DNA of 25,425 nucleotides from a virus, in IMG/VR virus record IMGVR_UViG_3300034062_000831, positions 1 to 25,425 of that record. One strand, given 5' to 3'. The notes under the pieces were generated by a model, which was not told the origin of the DNA, did not search any database, and worked only from the letters and a program-made list of their open reading frames with translations. The position numbers and the translations under genes were made by a program. This document shows, one piece after another, positions 1 to 7,677 of the stretch. The first letter of the stretch is position 1. Each line of letters opens with the position of its first letter.

Positions 1-2
1 AC

Positions 3-224
3 GCGCACATTAAGGAGCTGGAGCAGGCTCGGTTGGAGGAGCGCGAGGCGTGTGCGATTGCAGGCGGTGCAGCTGCCGATGCTGGGCTGGATGTCGCCGC
101 CGCCATCCGCGCCCGAGGTCAGCCAGACCCCAAGGTCACGCATCTCAACGAGTGGGCACGCGACCGCCTCGCCCGCCACGGCATCCAGCTCCCGGAGGAC
201 GACGATGGCAACCCTTCTTTCTGA
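3..224 (+). CDS. Hypothetical phage protein, 5' end missing
   Basis: The reading frame is open from the left edge and ends at 224, so the start lies outside the window. The visible 73 residues begin with a charged helical stretch rich in Glu and Arg (around HIKELEQARLEEREAC). An Ala-rich segment with AAAIRARG follows, then a tail ending in EDDDGNPSF. Small phage accessory proteins often have this kind of EREAC...AAAIRARG helix, but no function can be assigned. The last 20 bases overlap the next gene, which has its own ribosome binding site inside this one, so the two are probably coupled. A TTG at 33 could start a shorter protein. I prefer a truncated longer gene because the upstream codons continue the same coiled-coil-like pattern without a break. 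Confidence 0.6.
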   Translation, partial: AHIKELEQARLEEREACAIAGGAAADAGLDVAAAIRARGQPDPKVTHLNEWARDRLARHGIQLPEDDDGNPSF

Positions 225-483
225 AACGTTCCTGCGCGTCCACCCCGCCACGCAGGCCTGGTGGCAGCGCCGCGAGCGGTGCGAGTCGTGCAAGCACTCG
301 CGCCTGAAGCGTGGCGAGGGGAACGAAGGAGTGCTACGCTGCAACCGCGCGCAGCACCCGAACCCGCTGGTCCGGCAGATGCTCTCTGCTCGCGTCGGCG
401 CTGACCTGCGTCCCTACTGTATCGACGCCTCCGACGAGGGCGGGCAGTGCGGGCCGGATGGGAAACTCTACGAGGGAAAGTGA
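205..483 (+). CDS. Small cysteine-rich (zinc-ribbon-like) protein
   Basis: This 92-residue protein is unknown in function. The ATG at 205 is chosen because a good Shine-Dalgarno (GGAGGA, 194-199) precedes it; the frame is open further upstream but shows no comparable signal. It has five cysteines, C26-x2-C29, C46, C72 and C82, set among basic residues (CESCKHSRLKRG). This is the layout of small metal-binding phage proteins, and zinc binding is inferred from spacing only. The pattern CxSC followed by a basic residue, then a lone Cys and a YC/WC near the end, resembles the 67-residue protein at 22491-22694. The stop codon overlaps the next start by one base (TGATG), which suggests translational coupling. 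Confidence 0.7.
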   Translation: MATLLSETFLRVHPATQAWWQRRERCESCKHSRLKRGEGNEGVLRCNRAQHPNPLVRQMLSARVGADLRPYCIDASDEGGQCGPDGKLYEGK

Positions 484-716
484 TGGAACACTACTACACC
501 GACGGCACCGAGCCCACCATCCTGCGCCAGCCGCGCATCCCGCTGGGCTGCGACCAGCAGGGGCGGCACCCACAAGCCGCCGAGGCGTCCACCGAACTCG
601 GCCTGGAGGAGCCCGAGCACGACATGCTCAAGGTCGTCGCCACCGATGTCCTGCGGGCCGTGACCGCGATCTGCGCCCTGTGCATCGTGGTGCTGCTGGC
701 TATGGGGAACCTGTGA
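483..716 (+). CDS. Small single-pass membrane protein
   Basis: A 77-residue protein with a polar, acidic N-terminal two thirds and one hydrophobic segment near the C-terminus (about residues 55-75, AVTAICALCIVVLLAM). It ends two or three residues after that segment. This is the shape of a tail-anchored inner-membrane protein with its N-terminus probably in the cytoplasm. The ATG is fixed by a TGATG overlap with the upstream stop, and the same arrangement links it to the next gene. Its place just outside the lysis cassette raises the possibility of a lysis or superinfection role, but it is on the opposite strand from the lysozyme and no family was recognised. Confidence 0.65.
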   Translation: MEHYYTDGTEPTILRQPRIPLGCDQQGRHPQAAEASTELGLEEPEHDMLKVVATDVLRAVTAICALCIVVLLAMGNL

Positions 717-907
717 TGGCCGACTTCTACAGCTGGTCCAAGGAGTCGCTGGTGCAGTTCGCCCACGACGCCAATGAGCGCCTACGCGAGCAGGAGGAGG
801 AGATCAAGCGGCTGCAGATGCTGCTCGATTTCAGCCAGCAGGACGTAGCCTGCGCGCTGGTGGCGTACCGGGAACTGCTGCGGGGGTTGCCGCAGGAGAG
901 GCACTAG
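716..907 (+). CDS. Small coiled-coil-like protein
   Basis: This 63-residue protein of unknown function starts at a TGATG overlap with the upstream gene. Residues 15-40 form a strongly charged amphipathic helix (ANERLREQEEEIKRLQMLL) that would suit a short coiled coil, and a second helix follows. Nothing else in it is diagnostic. The stop TAG at 905-907 lies inside a CTAG that also supplies the stop of the lysozyme gene on the other strand (904-906), so the two convergent transcription units meet with no spacer. Confidence 0.65.
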   Translation: MADFYSWSKESLVQFAHDANERLREQEEEIKRLQMLLDFSQQDVACALVAYRELLRGLPQERH

Positions 908-1350
908 CTTAGCAGCGCCGCCTCGGCCGCGCGCCGGCGCACTAGGCCAGGCAGCACCCGGCCCCCGCCGCGCACCCACTTCATCAGCTCGACCTTCGCG
1001 CCCTCCACATCGTCGGCGTTGATGCGCTTGCGCAGCGTGCTGGACGACAGCGCCCCGGTGCCGCAGTTGAACGCGAAGTCGAGCACCGCGCCTTCTGCCT
1101 TGGGCCCCCACTCATGCAGTCTCGGGCACAGCGACAGCACTCGAGGCTGGATGTGGTGGATCTCCCAATCCAGCAGCTCGATAGCCCGTTCGCGCGAGAT
1201 CGGCGGGTCGGCCAGCGTCACCCGTGTGCCGTCCTCGTACCGCGTCGCGCCATAACCGATGGTCGGCACCGACGCGGGGCACAGGTACGGCTTGAGGTAC
1301 AGGCCCTCAAACACGCGGCACAGGTCGCGCGCAGTCTGGATGGCGCTCAT
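904..1350 (-). CDS. Endolysin: T4-type lysozyme (glycoside hydrolase family 24)
   Basis: This 148-residue muramidase should cut the N-acetylmuramic acid to N-acetylglucosamine bond of peptidoglycan at the end of infection. The family triad E-8aa-D/C-5aa-T is present as E15, C24 and T30, followed by the typical IGYGA. The middle residue is Cys, where T4 lysozyme has Asp; this is a known variant. The C-terminal half has the family's FAFNCGTGA and ALSSSTLRKRIN segments. There is no signal peptide or N-terminal membrane anchor, so the enzyme is cytoplasmic and needs a holin for release. The ATG overlaps the upstream stop (ATGA). It is the last gene of the leftward late operon and ends tail-to-tail with the plus-strand genes. 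Confidence 0.93.
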   Translation of the reverse strand: MSAIQTARDLCRVFEGLYLKPYLCPASVPTIGYGATRYEDGTRVTLADPPISRERAIELLDWEIHHIQPRVLSLCPRLHEWGPKAEGAVLDFAFNCGTGALSSSTLRKRINADDVEGAKVELMKWVRGGGRVLPGLVRRRAAEAALLS

Positions 1351-1814
1351 CGCCCACGCTTGCCGAGCGAACGGTCAGCGAAGAAGAACCCGAGGATCGT
1401 GCCGGCCAGCGCGAAGTCCCAGTCCTGCATGACCCAGCCCTGCGAGCCCAGCTTCAGGCACCACAGGATCAGGGCGATGCTGGCCGACGCGGGCCGGATG
1501 ATGCCGTTCCAGATGTCCACGAAAGCAAACCCGGACGGCTTGAACGCGCCGCGCATGGCCTCGGTGAACGCATCGGCTTCGGCGGTCGCCACATCAGCCT
1601 CGGCCTTCGCCGCAACGGTCTTGATGCCCAGTTCACTCTGCAGCCGCAGCGCCTCCAGATTGCGTGCGTGCTGAGCCGCATCGACTTCGGCCTGCAAGCG
1701 CAACCGCTCGATCTCAAACTGGTGATCCTGGCGCTTGTTGTACCACGAAGAAATCTCGCCCCAGATCATGCGGAACACCGAGCCGCCGAGGAAAGAAAGC
1801 AGGGCTTCGATCAT
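1347..1814 (-). CDS. Membrane protein of the lysis cassette, candidate holin
   Basis: A 155-residue protein. It has a short hydrophobic or amphipathic N-terminus (residues 1-24), a long charged helical stretch (about 27-95, heptad-like and rich in Ala, Glu, Gln and Arg), and two hydrophobic segments near the C-terminus (about 100-123 and 133-149). The ATG at 1814 is chosen because it overlaps the upstream stop as ATGA; an in-frame start 21 codons earlier would overlap the neighbour much further. Its position directly before the endolysin and its membrane segments make it a holin candidate, but the large helical domain is unusual for a holin. A spanin-like or inner-membrane structural role is also possible. 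No named family was recognised with confidence. Confidence 0.6.
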   Translation of the reverse strand: MIEALLSFLGGSVFRMIWGEISSWYNKRQDHQFEIERLRLQAEVDAAQHARNLEALRLQSELGIKTVAAKAEADVATAEADAFTEAMRGAFKPSGFAFVDIWNGIIRPASASIALILWCLKLGSQGWVMQDWDFALAGTILGFFFADRSLGKRGR

Positions 1815-2161
1815 CGCTTCACCTCGTTCTTGACATGCTCCCACACCCCCACCGCCAGGAACACCAGCGCTGCCCACAGGCCGAGGCTAGCCGTCTTGGC
1901 GAAGGCGTCGGACTTCACTTTGTCCCACCACGAAGCGTTGGCGATCTGCCGCTCATGCGCCACGCGATGCCCATGCGGATCCCCGCCCGGGAACGCCTCG
2001 GCAAACGACTGCCGCAGCGATGCGAATTGCCGGTCCATGTGCGCCATGAGGTGCTGCTCGTGGTTCGTGAGCGCCTGCTGCACCGCCTCGGAGATCATGA
2101 GCTTCACCCGGTCTTCGGTGAGCGCCTGGTCGCGGCGCTCGGGGCCTTCGTAGAGGGTCAT
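1811..2161 (-). CDS. Single-pass membrane protein, second holin candidate
   Basis: A 116-residue protein. Residues 1-55 are helical and charged, followed by the His-rich stretch PGGDPHGHRVAHE (58-70). One transmembrane segment (about 91-107, ASLGLWAALVFLAVGVW) precedes a short basic tail. Phage proteins with this build (soluble helix, GH..H motif, C-terminal membrane anchor) are often found beside lysis genes and may be holins or antiholins. That inference rests on topology and position only. Both ends overlap neighbours by four bases (ATGA), so its output is probably tied to the ejection-protein gene upstream and the other membrane protein downstream. Confidence 0.6.
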   Translation of the reverse strand: MTLYEGPERRDQALTEDRVKLMISEAVQQALTNHEQHLMAHMDRQFASLRQSFAEAFPGGDPHGHRVAHERQIANASWWDKVKSDAFAKTASLGLWAALVFLAVGVWEHVKNEVKR

Positions 2162-4623
2162 GGCTTCGCGCCCTCGGCTGCAATGTCCTTCACTTTCTTG
2201 CCTTTCTTCGGAGCCTCAATTCCAGCGCCTGGCTTGAGCATTTCGGCAAGTTCCTGTTGCGCCGCGCGCCTTGCCATCGCTTCTTTGATGGCCTGACGTC
2301 CACCACCCACCAAGGGGCCAACGACGGGAATTGCCTGTTCTGCGACACTCACGGCTTTTTCAGCGCCCGCCCTGATAAGCTGCGTCGCCGTGCTCGAGGT
2401 GCCCACAAACGACCCCGTGCGCTGCTGCTGCGTATACCGCGCCACGTTGCCCAGCGTGCGCAGCTGGTTGGCCTGCTCGGCTTCCATCAGGTCGAGCAGA
2501 CGAGGTTCCAGCGTCTGCAACGCTTTGTTGTAGCCGGCCTGCGAGAAATTGCCCTCAGCCTCGCCCACGATGCCGGCTTTGCCGCGCAGCCAGTTGATCG
2601 TGCCGGCGGCCATCACTTGGTGCGCATCCGACCCGCGCCCGAACTGCTGCACCATCTGCTCAATGTTGGCTTTCTTACCCGAGATCACGAACTTGTTAAC
2701 GAAATCATCGGCGGCCACCTTGTCGTTCACGGCGGCCTTGTATGCCGGATCACGCTCCAGCATCTGGAACCGATCTTTCGCCGCTGCTCGAGCCTGATCG
2801 GCCAGCGCCTTCAGACGCACCGCATCAGCGCCCTTCATCGGCAGATTCTCGAGCGATTGCCGCACCAGCGACGCCGCCATCTCGGCGTTACCGTCGCCGG
2901 CGCGCTCGGCCTTGCGGATCTCCGAGGCTAGGTTCGTGCGCAGCGCCTCGAACTGCTCAAACGTCATCGGCTCGCCTTCGCGGAACCGCTCCATCTGGCG
3001 ACGAATCGACGCCGGCAGAAACTCGGACTTGAGCTTCTTCCCGAGCAATCTGTCGGCATCTGCGACGAACGCCTTGCCATCTACCGGGAACCTCCCGCCA
3101 GCCGCATCCTGAAGCTGCTTGTACAGCCCGCGAATTTGCAGGTTGCGTGCATCGTCCAGCGACTTGTAAGCGTTGATGAGGTACTGCCCGTTCTCCACGA
3201 CGTTCGTGCCGTAGACGTTCGGCGCGGCGGCGTCGCGGATGGCGACCAGATTCTGCTGCAGCGCATCGTTCTGGTTCTTGAGTCGATACGCGATGGCCTC
3301 GCCGCCGGGCTGGCCGCGCTTGTTGAACTCGTCGGAAATCTTGACGATATCGCCCGTGGCTTGCCCCTCGGTGAGCCGCACCGGGATCGGCAGACTGTCG
3401 GCCTCCAGATGCCGGTCCAACGCCTGCTGGTTGATCCGACCGCCACGGGCGCGCACCGTTTCCAGCGTGGTGCGCAGCTCGGGCGTTGCCATCGCAATCG
3501 CCGCATCCAGCGTTGCACCCCGTGTGGCGGCGGCAGCCCCCACGGACCCGAATGGCGCAGGCTGACCCGCAACCCCAGCAGCGCCAGCCACGGCAGCGGG
3601 CGCTGCCACGCCGCCGGCAGCGGCTGGAACACCAGCAGCCGCAGGCACCGCTGGGGCGCCCATCTGCTGCGCTCGAGCCACGCGCTCGGCAACCGTCGGC
3701 ACGGTCTGCGCTGCGATGGTCTGCTCGGGCGTCAGGATCGTGGCGCCGCCCGGCAGCACAGCACCAGGCGCAGCAGGTGTAACCGGCGCACCGGGCGGCA
3801 CAGCAGCAGGCCGCGCTCCTCGAGCGGCAATCGCGCCGCGCGCCGGGATCGCGCCAGCCGCTAGGTTCAGCGGGTTCAGCATGATCTCAGCTGCCGTCGC
3901 GGCCGCAGGCGACCCGGTGCCACCAAGCGTTGCCAGCCCGATCTGCTGAGCCGGCACATTCAGGGTTTCCATGCCGCGCCCGATGGCTTCGGCAGCACGC
4001 TGGCCCTCGGGAATCATGCCTTGGGTCAGTCGGCCCATGATCGCGCTCTGCGTGGCCTCCACGGCCTGCGCCGCCTGCTCCGGGCTGCCCGTCGTGGCAA
4101 GTTTGTACAGGCCAGCCAAGCCAGCCGGGACCGACGCAGCCACGCCGCCCACCATCGTGCCAGCGGCCTCAACCCCGCCGAACAGCCGGCGGGCGAGGTT
4201 CATGACGTTCGACGGCGCCTGAGATTCGACGCTGGGCACTGCTGCCTGCTCGGCAGGCGCTGGCCGTGCCGGCATCGGAGCGCCCGTCATGCGGGCGATT
4301 TCGCGTTCGGCCTCCAGAATGTCGGTCTGCACGCGCCGGTACGTCGGCGTGTTCGGCTTGGTGTCGGCCAGGCGGTCGCGCATGCGGCCAACCACATCGC
4401 GGAGCTCGGCAAGGCCCTGCTCTTGGGGTGGAGCCAGCGTCGGAGCCGGCCGACCAGCGGGTGCTGGTGCGGCAGGCTGGCGCCCGAGAATCAGCGCGCC
4501 GAGCTCGTCGCTGACGACAGGAGCAGACGCCGCAGGCGCAGCAGCAGTTGCGGCCCGAGGTGCAGGTGCCGGTGCGCGGGCCGGCTGCTGGCCGAGAATC
4601 AGCGCGCCCAGTTCGTCGTTCAC
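2158..4623 (-). CDS. Large internal virion / DNA-ejection protein candidate
   Basis: At 821 residues this is the largest protein in the window. The N-terminus is Pro/Ala-rich and carries the motif DELGALILG twice (residues 3-11 and 39-47), each followed by Q or R then QPA. A charged helix follows (about 70-115), then a long small-residue, weakly hydrophobic region (about 145-380) with stretches like AGTMVGGVAASVPAGLAGLY. The last half is helical and charged. It is the third gene of a run that matches the position of the P22 ejection genes (gp7, gp20, gp16), between the tail genes and lysis. Its size and membrane-active-looking middle fit a protein that leaves the head and helps DNA cross the envelope. 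No enzyme motif, including a transglycosylase, was seen. Confidence 0.65.
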   Translation of the reverse strand: MNDELGALILGQQPARAPAPAPRAATAAAPAASAPVVSDELGALILGRQPAAPAPAGRPAPTLAPPQEQGLAELRDVVGRMRDRLADTKPNTPTYRRVQTDILEAEREIARMTGAPMPARPAPAEQAAVPSVESQAPSNVMNLARRLFGGVEAAGTMVGGVAASVPAGLAGLYKLATTGSPEQAAQAVEATQSAIMGRLTQGMIPEGQRAAEAIGRGMETLNVPAQQIGLATLGGTGSPAAATAAEIMLNPLNLAAGAIPARGAIAARGARPAAVPPGAPVTPAAPGAVLPGGATILTPEQTIAAQTVPTVAERVARAQQMGAPAVPAAAGVPAAAGGVAAPAAVAGAAGVAGQPAPFGSVGAAAATRGATLDAAIAMATPELRTTLETVRARGGRINQQALDRHLEADSLPIPVRLTEGQATGDIVKISDEFNKRGQPGGEAIAYRLKNQNDALQQNLVAIRDAAAPNVYGTNVVENGQYLINAYKSLDDARNLQIRGLYKQLQDAAGGRFPVDGKAFVADADRLLGKKLKSEFLPASIRRQMERFREGEPMTFEQFEALRTNLASEIRKAERAGDGNAEMAASLVRQSLENLPMKGADAVRLKALADQARAAAKDRFQMLERDPAYKAAVNDKVAADDFVNKFVISGKKANIEQMVQQFGRGSDAHQVMAAGTINWLRGKAGIVGEAEGNFSQAGYNKALQTLEPRLLDLMEAEQANQLRTLGNVARYTQQQRTGSFVGTSSTATQLIRAGAEKAVSVAEQAIPVVGPLVGGGRQAIKEAMARRAAQQELAEMLKPGAGIEAPKKGKKVKDIAAEGAKP

Positions 4624-6041
4624 TGCGGCGTCCCCGTTTCAACCATCCGGCGCACGCGCTGGTATCGGTCGAAGTATTCCTGCCGGCGCTTCGGATCGGT
4701 GCCGAACAGCTTGTCGATCTGCTCCTTACGCGCTTTCGGATCGGTCACATCACGCATGATGTTCATGGCCTCAAAGATACGCGAGTCGGCATTTGCGGTC
4801 CATGCCTGCTGGAATGCCTTGAGGTTGTTGTCACCGAACCGCTGGGCGAATTTCTGCGCGGCCTGCGCCTCGAGGTCCATCTTGGTGATGTCCGCAGCCG
4901 TGCGCCGCGCGATGGCGATGAGCACCTGCGGCGGGTACGTTTCGTCGCCGTTGGCAACCGCCATGAGCTGCTTGCCGGCGTCCGTCTGCATGCTGCCGCC
5001 GCTGGCCTGCAGCATGCTGATCTGGATGTTGGCGAGGTCTTTGCTCAATTCCTTGTAGCGGGGGTCGCCGATGAATGAGCGAATCTTGCGCTCAAGATCG
5101 CCTGCAAATCCGCTCTGGAATACATTGGTGTCGGTCAGCTCGCCGGCCTTCTTCAACACTTCCTCAATGTTCCGGCGCGAGGTCACCAGCGTAGGCTGCA
5201 CCGATACCAGGCCGCTGCGGTACTTAATGCCCGCCTCGGTGTCGGCCTGCTCGCTTGGGGCCAGCGCATACGGCACGCCGGCTTGGCGCACCGGATACGG
5301 CAGCACCATGCCGGTCGGTGCAGCACCACCCGGAACGCCAGCAGGAGGCGCAGCCATCGGCGCGGGCGCTCCCGGCATCTGCACGGGCTGCACCTGAGTC
5401 GTGCCCAGCGCGCCAGGCGCAACAGCAGCCGGCTGGCCGCCGAATTGCGTGGTGAGCTGCGGGGTCTGCAACGGCAGCTGGCCGGCGGTGCCCACGCCCT
5501 GACGCACGGCGGCCTGCAGCATGGTCGACAGCTGCCCCGGCTGGGCCTGCGCCATCGTGACGAACGGCGCGACGTGGGTCAACGCCTCGGCGTCGGTCAG
5601 TCCGCGCGCCTTAAGCGCCGTAAATGCTTCGGTCAGCGCGTTGATCGGTTCGTCGGGCGTCTTCGGATTCACGATGCGCGGATCGACGGCGTAAGCGCCC
5701 GCAATGTTCAGCGCGGCGTTGCGCTTGTCGCCGCTGAGCGCGAACCGCGCCTGTTGCTCCTGCGTCTGCGCCAATCCGGTCTGCGCGGCCTGCTGAGCGA
5801 TACGCGGCTGCTCGGTGGCGCCGGCGACGCGCGTGGCGATCTGCTGCTGCTGCAACAGGAGCGGATTCACCTGCGCCGCCTGCTCGACGGTCTGCTGCTG
5901 GGCCTGCAACAGCAGCGGGTTCATCTGCTGCGCCTGCCTGTACTGCTGCACGCCGCTGGCAAGGTTGAGCATCTCGCCCAGCGTCATCGGACGCACGGGC
6001 TGGATCTGCGTGGCAACGGGGGTCATGGTGAGGTCGGCCAT
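4620..6041 (-). CDS. Internal virion / DNA-ejection protein candidate (P22 gp20-like position)
   Basis: A 473-residue protein rich in Gln and Ala. Near the N-terminus the hexapeptide NPLLLQ occurs twice, 18 residues apart (41-46 and 59-64), inside a Gln-rich helical zone. A Pro/Gly/Ala-rich linker runs from about 195 to 260. The C-terminal 200 residues are a mostly helical, charged domain (AGIKYRSGLVSVQPTLV onward). The composition and the middle place in a three-gene run between the tail genes and lysis suit a P22 gp20-type ejection protein, but sequence similarity to P22 itself is not obvious. It starts one base after the upstream stop (TGATATG) and its own stop overlaps the next start (ATGA). 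Confidence 0.65.
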   Translation of the reverse strand: MADLTMTPVATQIQPVRPMTLGEMLNLASGVQQYRQAQQMNPLLLQAQQQTVEQAAQVNPLLLQQQQIATRVAGATEQPRIAQQAAQTGLAQTQEQQARFALSGDKRNAALNIAGAYAVDPRIVNPKTPDEPINALTEAFTALKARGLTDAEALTHVAPFVTMAQAQPGQLSTMLQAAVRQGVGTAGQLPLQTPQLTTQFGGQPAAVAPGALGTTQVQPVQMPGAPAPMAAPPAGVPGGAAPTGMVLPYPVRQAGVPYALAPSEQADTEAGIKYRSGLVSVQPTLVTSRRNIEEVLKKAGELTDTNVFQSGFAGDLERKIRSFIGDPRYKELSKDLANIQISMLQASGGSMQTDAGKQLMAVANGDETYPPQVLIAIARRTAADITKMDLEAQAAQKFAQRFGDNNLKAFQQAWTANADSRIFEAMNIMRDVTDPKARKEQIDKLFGTDPKRRQEYFDRYQRVRRMVETGTPQ

Positions 6042-6042
6042 A

Positions 6043-6981
6043 TCAGACCCTCCGATAGTCGACCGCCAAATGCCCGTTAGGCATCTCGCTCACGGCATCC
6101 GGGTACAGTTCGCGCACCTCCTGCGCCATCAGACCCACGCGCCGGCCGCCGCCCCAAACGTATTCAAACTCGTACACGCCAAGCCCATCCGGGCGCGTGG
6201 CGATTCGCGTGACGTTGCGCTTGAGTCGCCGGTCGCTGGGCGTGCCACCCAAACCAAGTCCGGCAGGCGGCCCAAAGTCAGCGCCGCCACCCACGCCAAT
6301 CGTGCTCGGCAGGAATGGCAATGTTGGCGCCCCGCCTGCGGGACGCATGAGGCTGTACATCATCCCCAGATTCCCAATCCCCTGCAGGCCTCCCGCCATC
6401 GCATTCGCGGCGCCGATCTGACCCGCCGCCAGCGCCGAACCTGCACCGATGCCGAGCTGCGACATCGCCCCAGCCGTGCCCATGCCGACCTGTCCAGATG
6501 CCTGCGTGGCGGTCTGCCCAAGCCCAGCGATGCCCGCGAGCGTGTTGTAGATCGACTCGCGCTGCTTCAGATACGCCGGCAGCGCCTGACCCATCGTGTA
6601 GTCGATGGCGAACCGCTGCCGAGCGCGCTCGATGTTGCTGCCGCCGCCGCCGACGTTCATGGCCTGTCCGACGGCGCCCAGCCCCTGCTGCAGGCCGAAC
6701 TGATAACCCGGCATGCCTTGGATGTCGGCCGCCGTCACCGGACTCGTCAGCATCGGCAGCATCTCGCGGATGCGCGACAGCGCGCCACCTTCGCCGGCAG
6801 CGAGCTCGCGGTAGGGGGCCTGCTGCGCGTTGAGGATGTCGAACATCTCGCGCTGCTGGCGCATGGCCTCGGCAGCAGATCCGGCCTGCGTCTGCGCAGC
6901 CGACTTGGCGGCGCTGGCTTGGCGCGATGCGCCGAACGCCGTGGCTGCTGCGCTGGCAAACAGTGCTGCTTCGATGCCCAT
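6043..6981 (-). CDS. DNA-transfer-type virion protein with C-terminal S74 auto-processing domain
   Basis: A 312-residue protein. Residues 1-30 are an Ala-rich hydrophobic helix (AALFASAAATAFGASRQASA). A helical region and a Gly/Ala/Met-rich middle (about 105-215) follow, with segments typical of phage DNA-transfer proteins (QQAPYREL, GMPGYQFGLQQG, IYNTLAGIAGLGQ). The last 64 residues match the peptidase S74 (intramolecular chaperone) domain: SDRRLK (249-254), then YEFEY, VGLMAQEV and LAVDY. In studied S74 domains Ser and Lys five residues apart form the self-cleavage dyad; here they are S249 and K254. S74 usually ends tail fibres, so finding it on a gene in the ejection group is odd. The protein could instead be a tail tip component. 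It starts in a TGATATG junction and precedes two larger ejection candidates. Confidence 0.75.
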   Translation of the reverse strand: MGIEAALFASAAATAFGASRQASAAKSAAQTQAGSAAEAMRQQREMFDILNAQQAPYRELAAGEGGALSRIREMLPMLTSPVTAADIQGMPGYQFGLQQGLGAVGQAMNVGGGGSNIERARQRFAIDYTMGQALPAYLKQRESIYNTLAGIAGLGQTATQASGQVGMGTAGAMSQLGIGAGSALAAGQIGAANAMAGGLQGIGNLGMMYSLMRPAGGAPTLPFLPSTIGVGGGADFGPPAGLGLGGTPSDRRLKRNVTRIATRPDGLGVYEFEYVWGGGRRVGLMAQEVRELYPDAVSEMPNGHLAVDYRRV

Positions 6982-6982
6982 A

Positions 6983-7342
6983 TCAGTGTCCCTTTACAAA
7001 CTCGCCGTTCGGGAGCTCCACGAATCCTAGCCGCGCCAGAATGTCGTGCATATATTCGTGTCCCGGCGTCACCCGTGTGCGTGTGGTTTGGTTGGCGAAC
7101 AGTTCGCGCAACAGCCCTTTGGTGGCCCATTTGCGACGCCAGGCCGGCAGAACACTGACATGCAGCTCGTCGCCGCGCCGGAATACGGCGCCGATGGGTT
7201 GATTGTCTCGCATAAGGGTCTGAACCTGCCAGCCCTCCATGCACATTCTGAACGTCGCCTCATCGACCGGCGCAGACCATTCCGTGGCTTCGTAGCCAAC
7301 CCGAAGGCCCGCCTGCCGATCGTCGATGATCTGCGTGCTCAC
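6983..7342 (-). CDS. GNAT-fold-like virion-region protein (T7 gp13-like candidate)
   Basis: A 119-residue protein starting at a GTG that overlaps the upstream stop (GTGA), with GAGG a few bases before it; longer in-frame versions have no such support. The central pattern IGAVFRRGDELHVSVLP then WRRKWATKGLLREL looks like the beta4 to alpha3 part of an N-acetyltransferase, where the family has a V.P strand followed by an R..G.. acetyl-CoA loop. Here the loop is RRKWATKG, a poor match to the canonical R/Q-x-x-G-x-G/A. It ends with a YMHDILARLGFVE segment, as in GNAT proteins. T7 gp13, a virion-assembly protein, belongs to a small family with a GNAT-like fold, and the position among ejection genes fits. 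It may be structural rather than enzymatic. The assignment is by pattern only. Confidence 0.55.
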   Translation of the reverse strand: MSTQIIDDRQAGLRVGYEATEWSAPVDEATFRMCMEGWQVQTLMRDNQPIGAVFRRGDELHVSVLPAWRRKWATKGLLRELFANQTTRTRVTPGHEYMHDILARLGFVELPNGEFVKGH

Positions 7343-7677
7343 GTTACCTCGCGCCCGCTGGCCCTGATGTTGATGCCCGTGGCATTGCTGGCAATCGTTG
7401 AGATGAACCCTCCAGGCGCCAGAGCCGCACCCACCAGCTCGGGGAAGGTGTAGCACTCATTTGGCTGCAGCGTGCGGGCCGCGACGATCTTGTTCTGATT
7501 GCCCACCGTGTCGCCACTAGTGACAAGATTCACCGTGATCGAGCGCGCCACCGTGTCGTAGTTTGTCGCGGTGAATTTGTCGATGATGGTCGTCACGCCG
7601 CTCGGCGCGGTGTACTGCGTGGTGTCCGACGCAACGGCGATCTTCGCCGGGATCAGGACGCGAACGAAGACGCTCAT
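7339..7677 (-). CDS. Small beta-rich virion-type protein
   Basis: A 112-residue protein of unknown function. The ATG at 7677 overlaps the upstream stop (ATGA), which decides it over an ATG 11 codons earlier. Apart from a short N-terminus it is a run of alternating hydrophobic and Thr/Ser residues (TTQYTAPSGVTTIIDKFTA, SITVNLVTSG, INIRASGREV). This suggests a single beta-sandwich of the type used for head or tail decoration and fibre attachment. It lies between tailspike and ejection genes, so a tail role is likely. It resembles the 91-residue protein at 13356-13631 in style, not in clear sequence. Confidence 0.65.
   Translation of the reverse strand: MSVFVRVLIPAKIAVASDTTQYTAPSGVTTIIDKFTATNYDTVARSITVNLVTSGDTVGNQNKIVAARTLQPNECYTFPELVGAALAPGGFISTIASNATGINIRASGREVT

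Noticed and set aside
4021-7158. Plus-strand open frames of 260-450 codons opposite the ejection genes (for example 4021-5058, 5815-7158)
   Set aside because: Arg/Ala/Cys-rich composition and lack of domains show them to be antisense shadows of the minus-strand virion genes.
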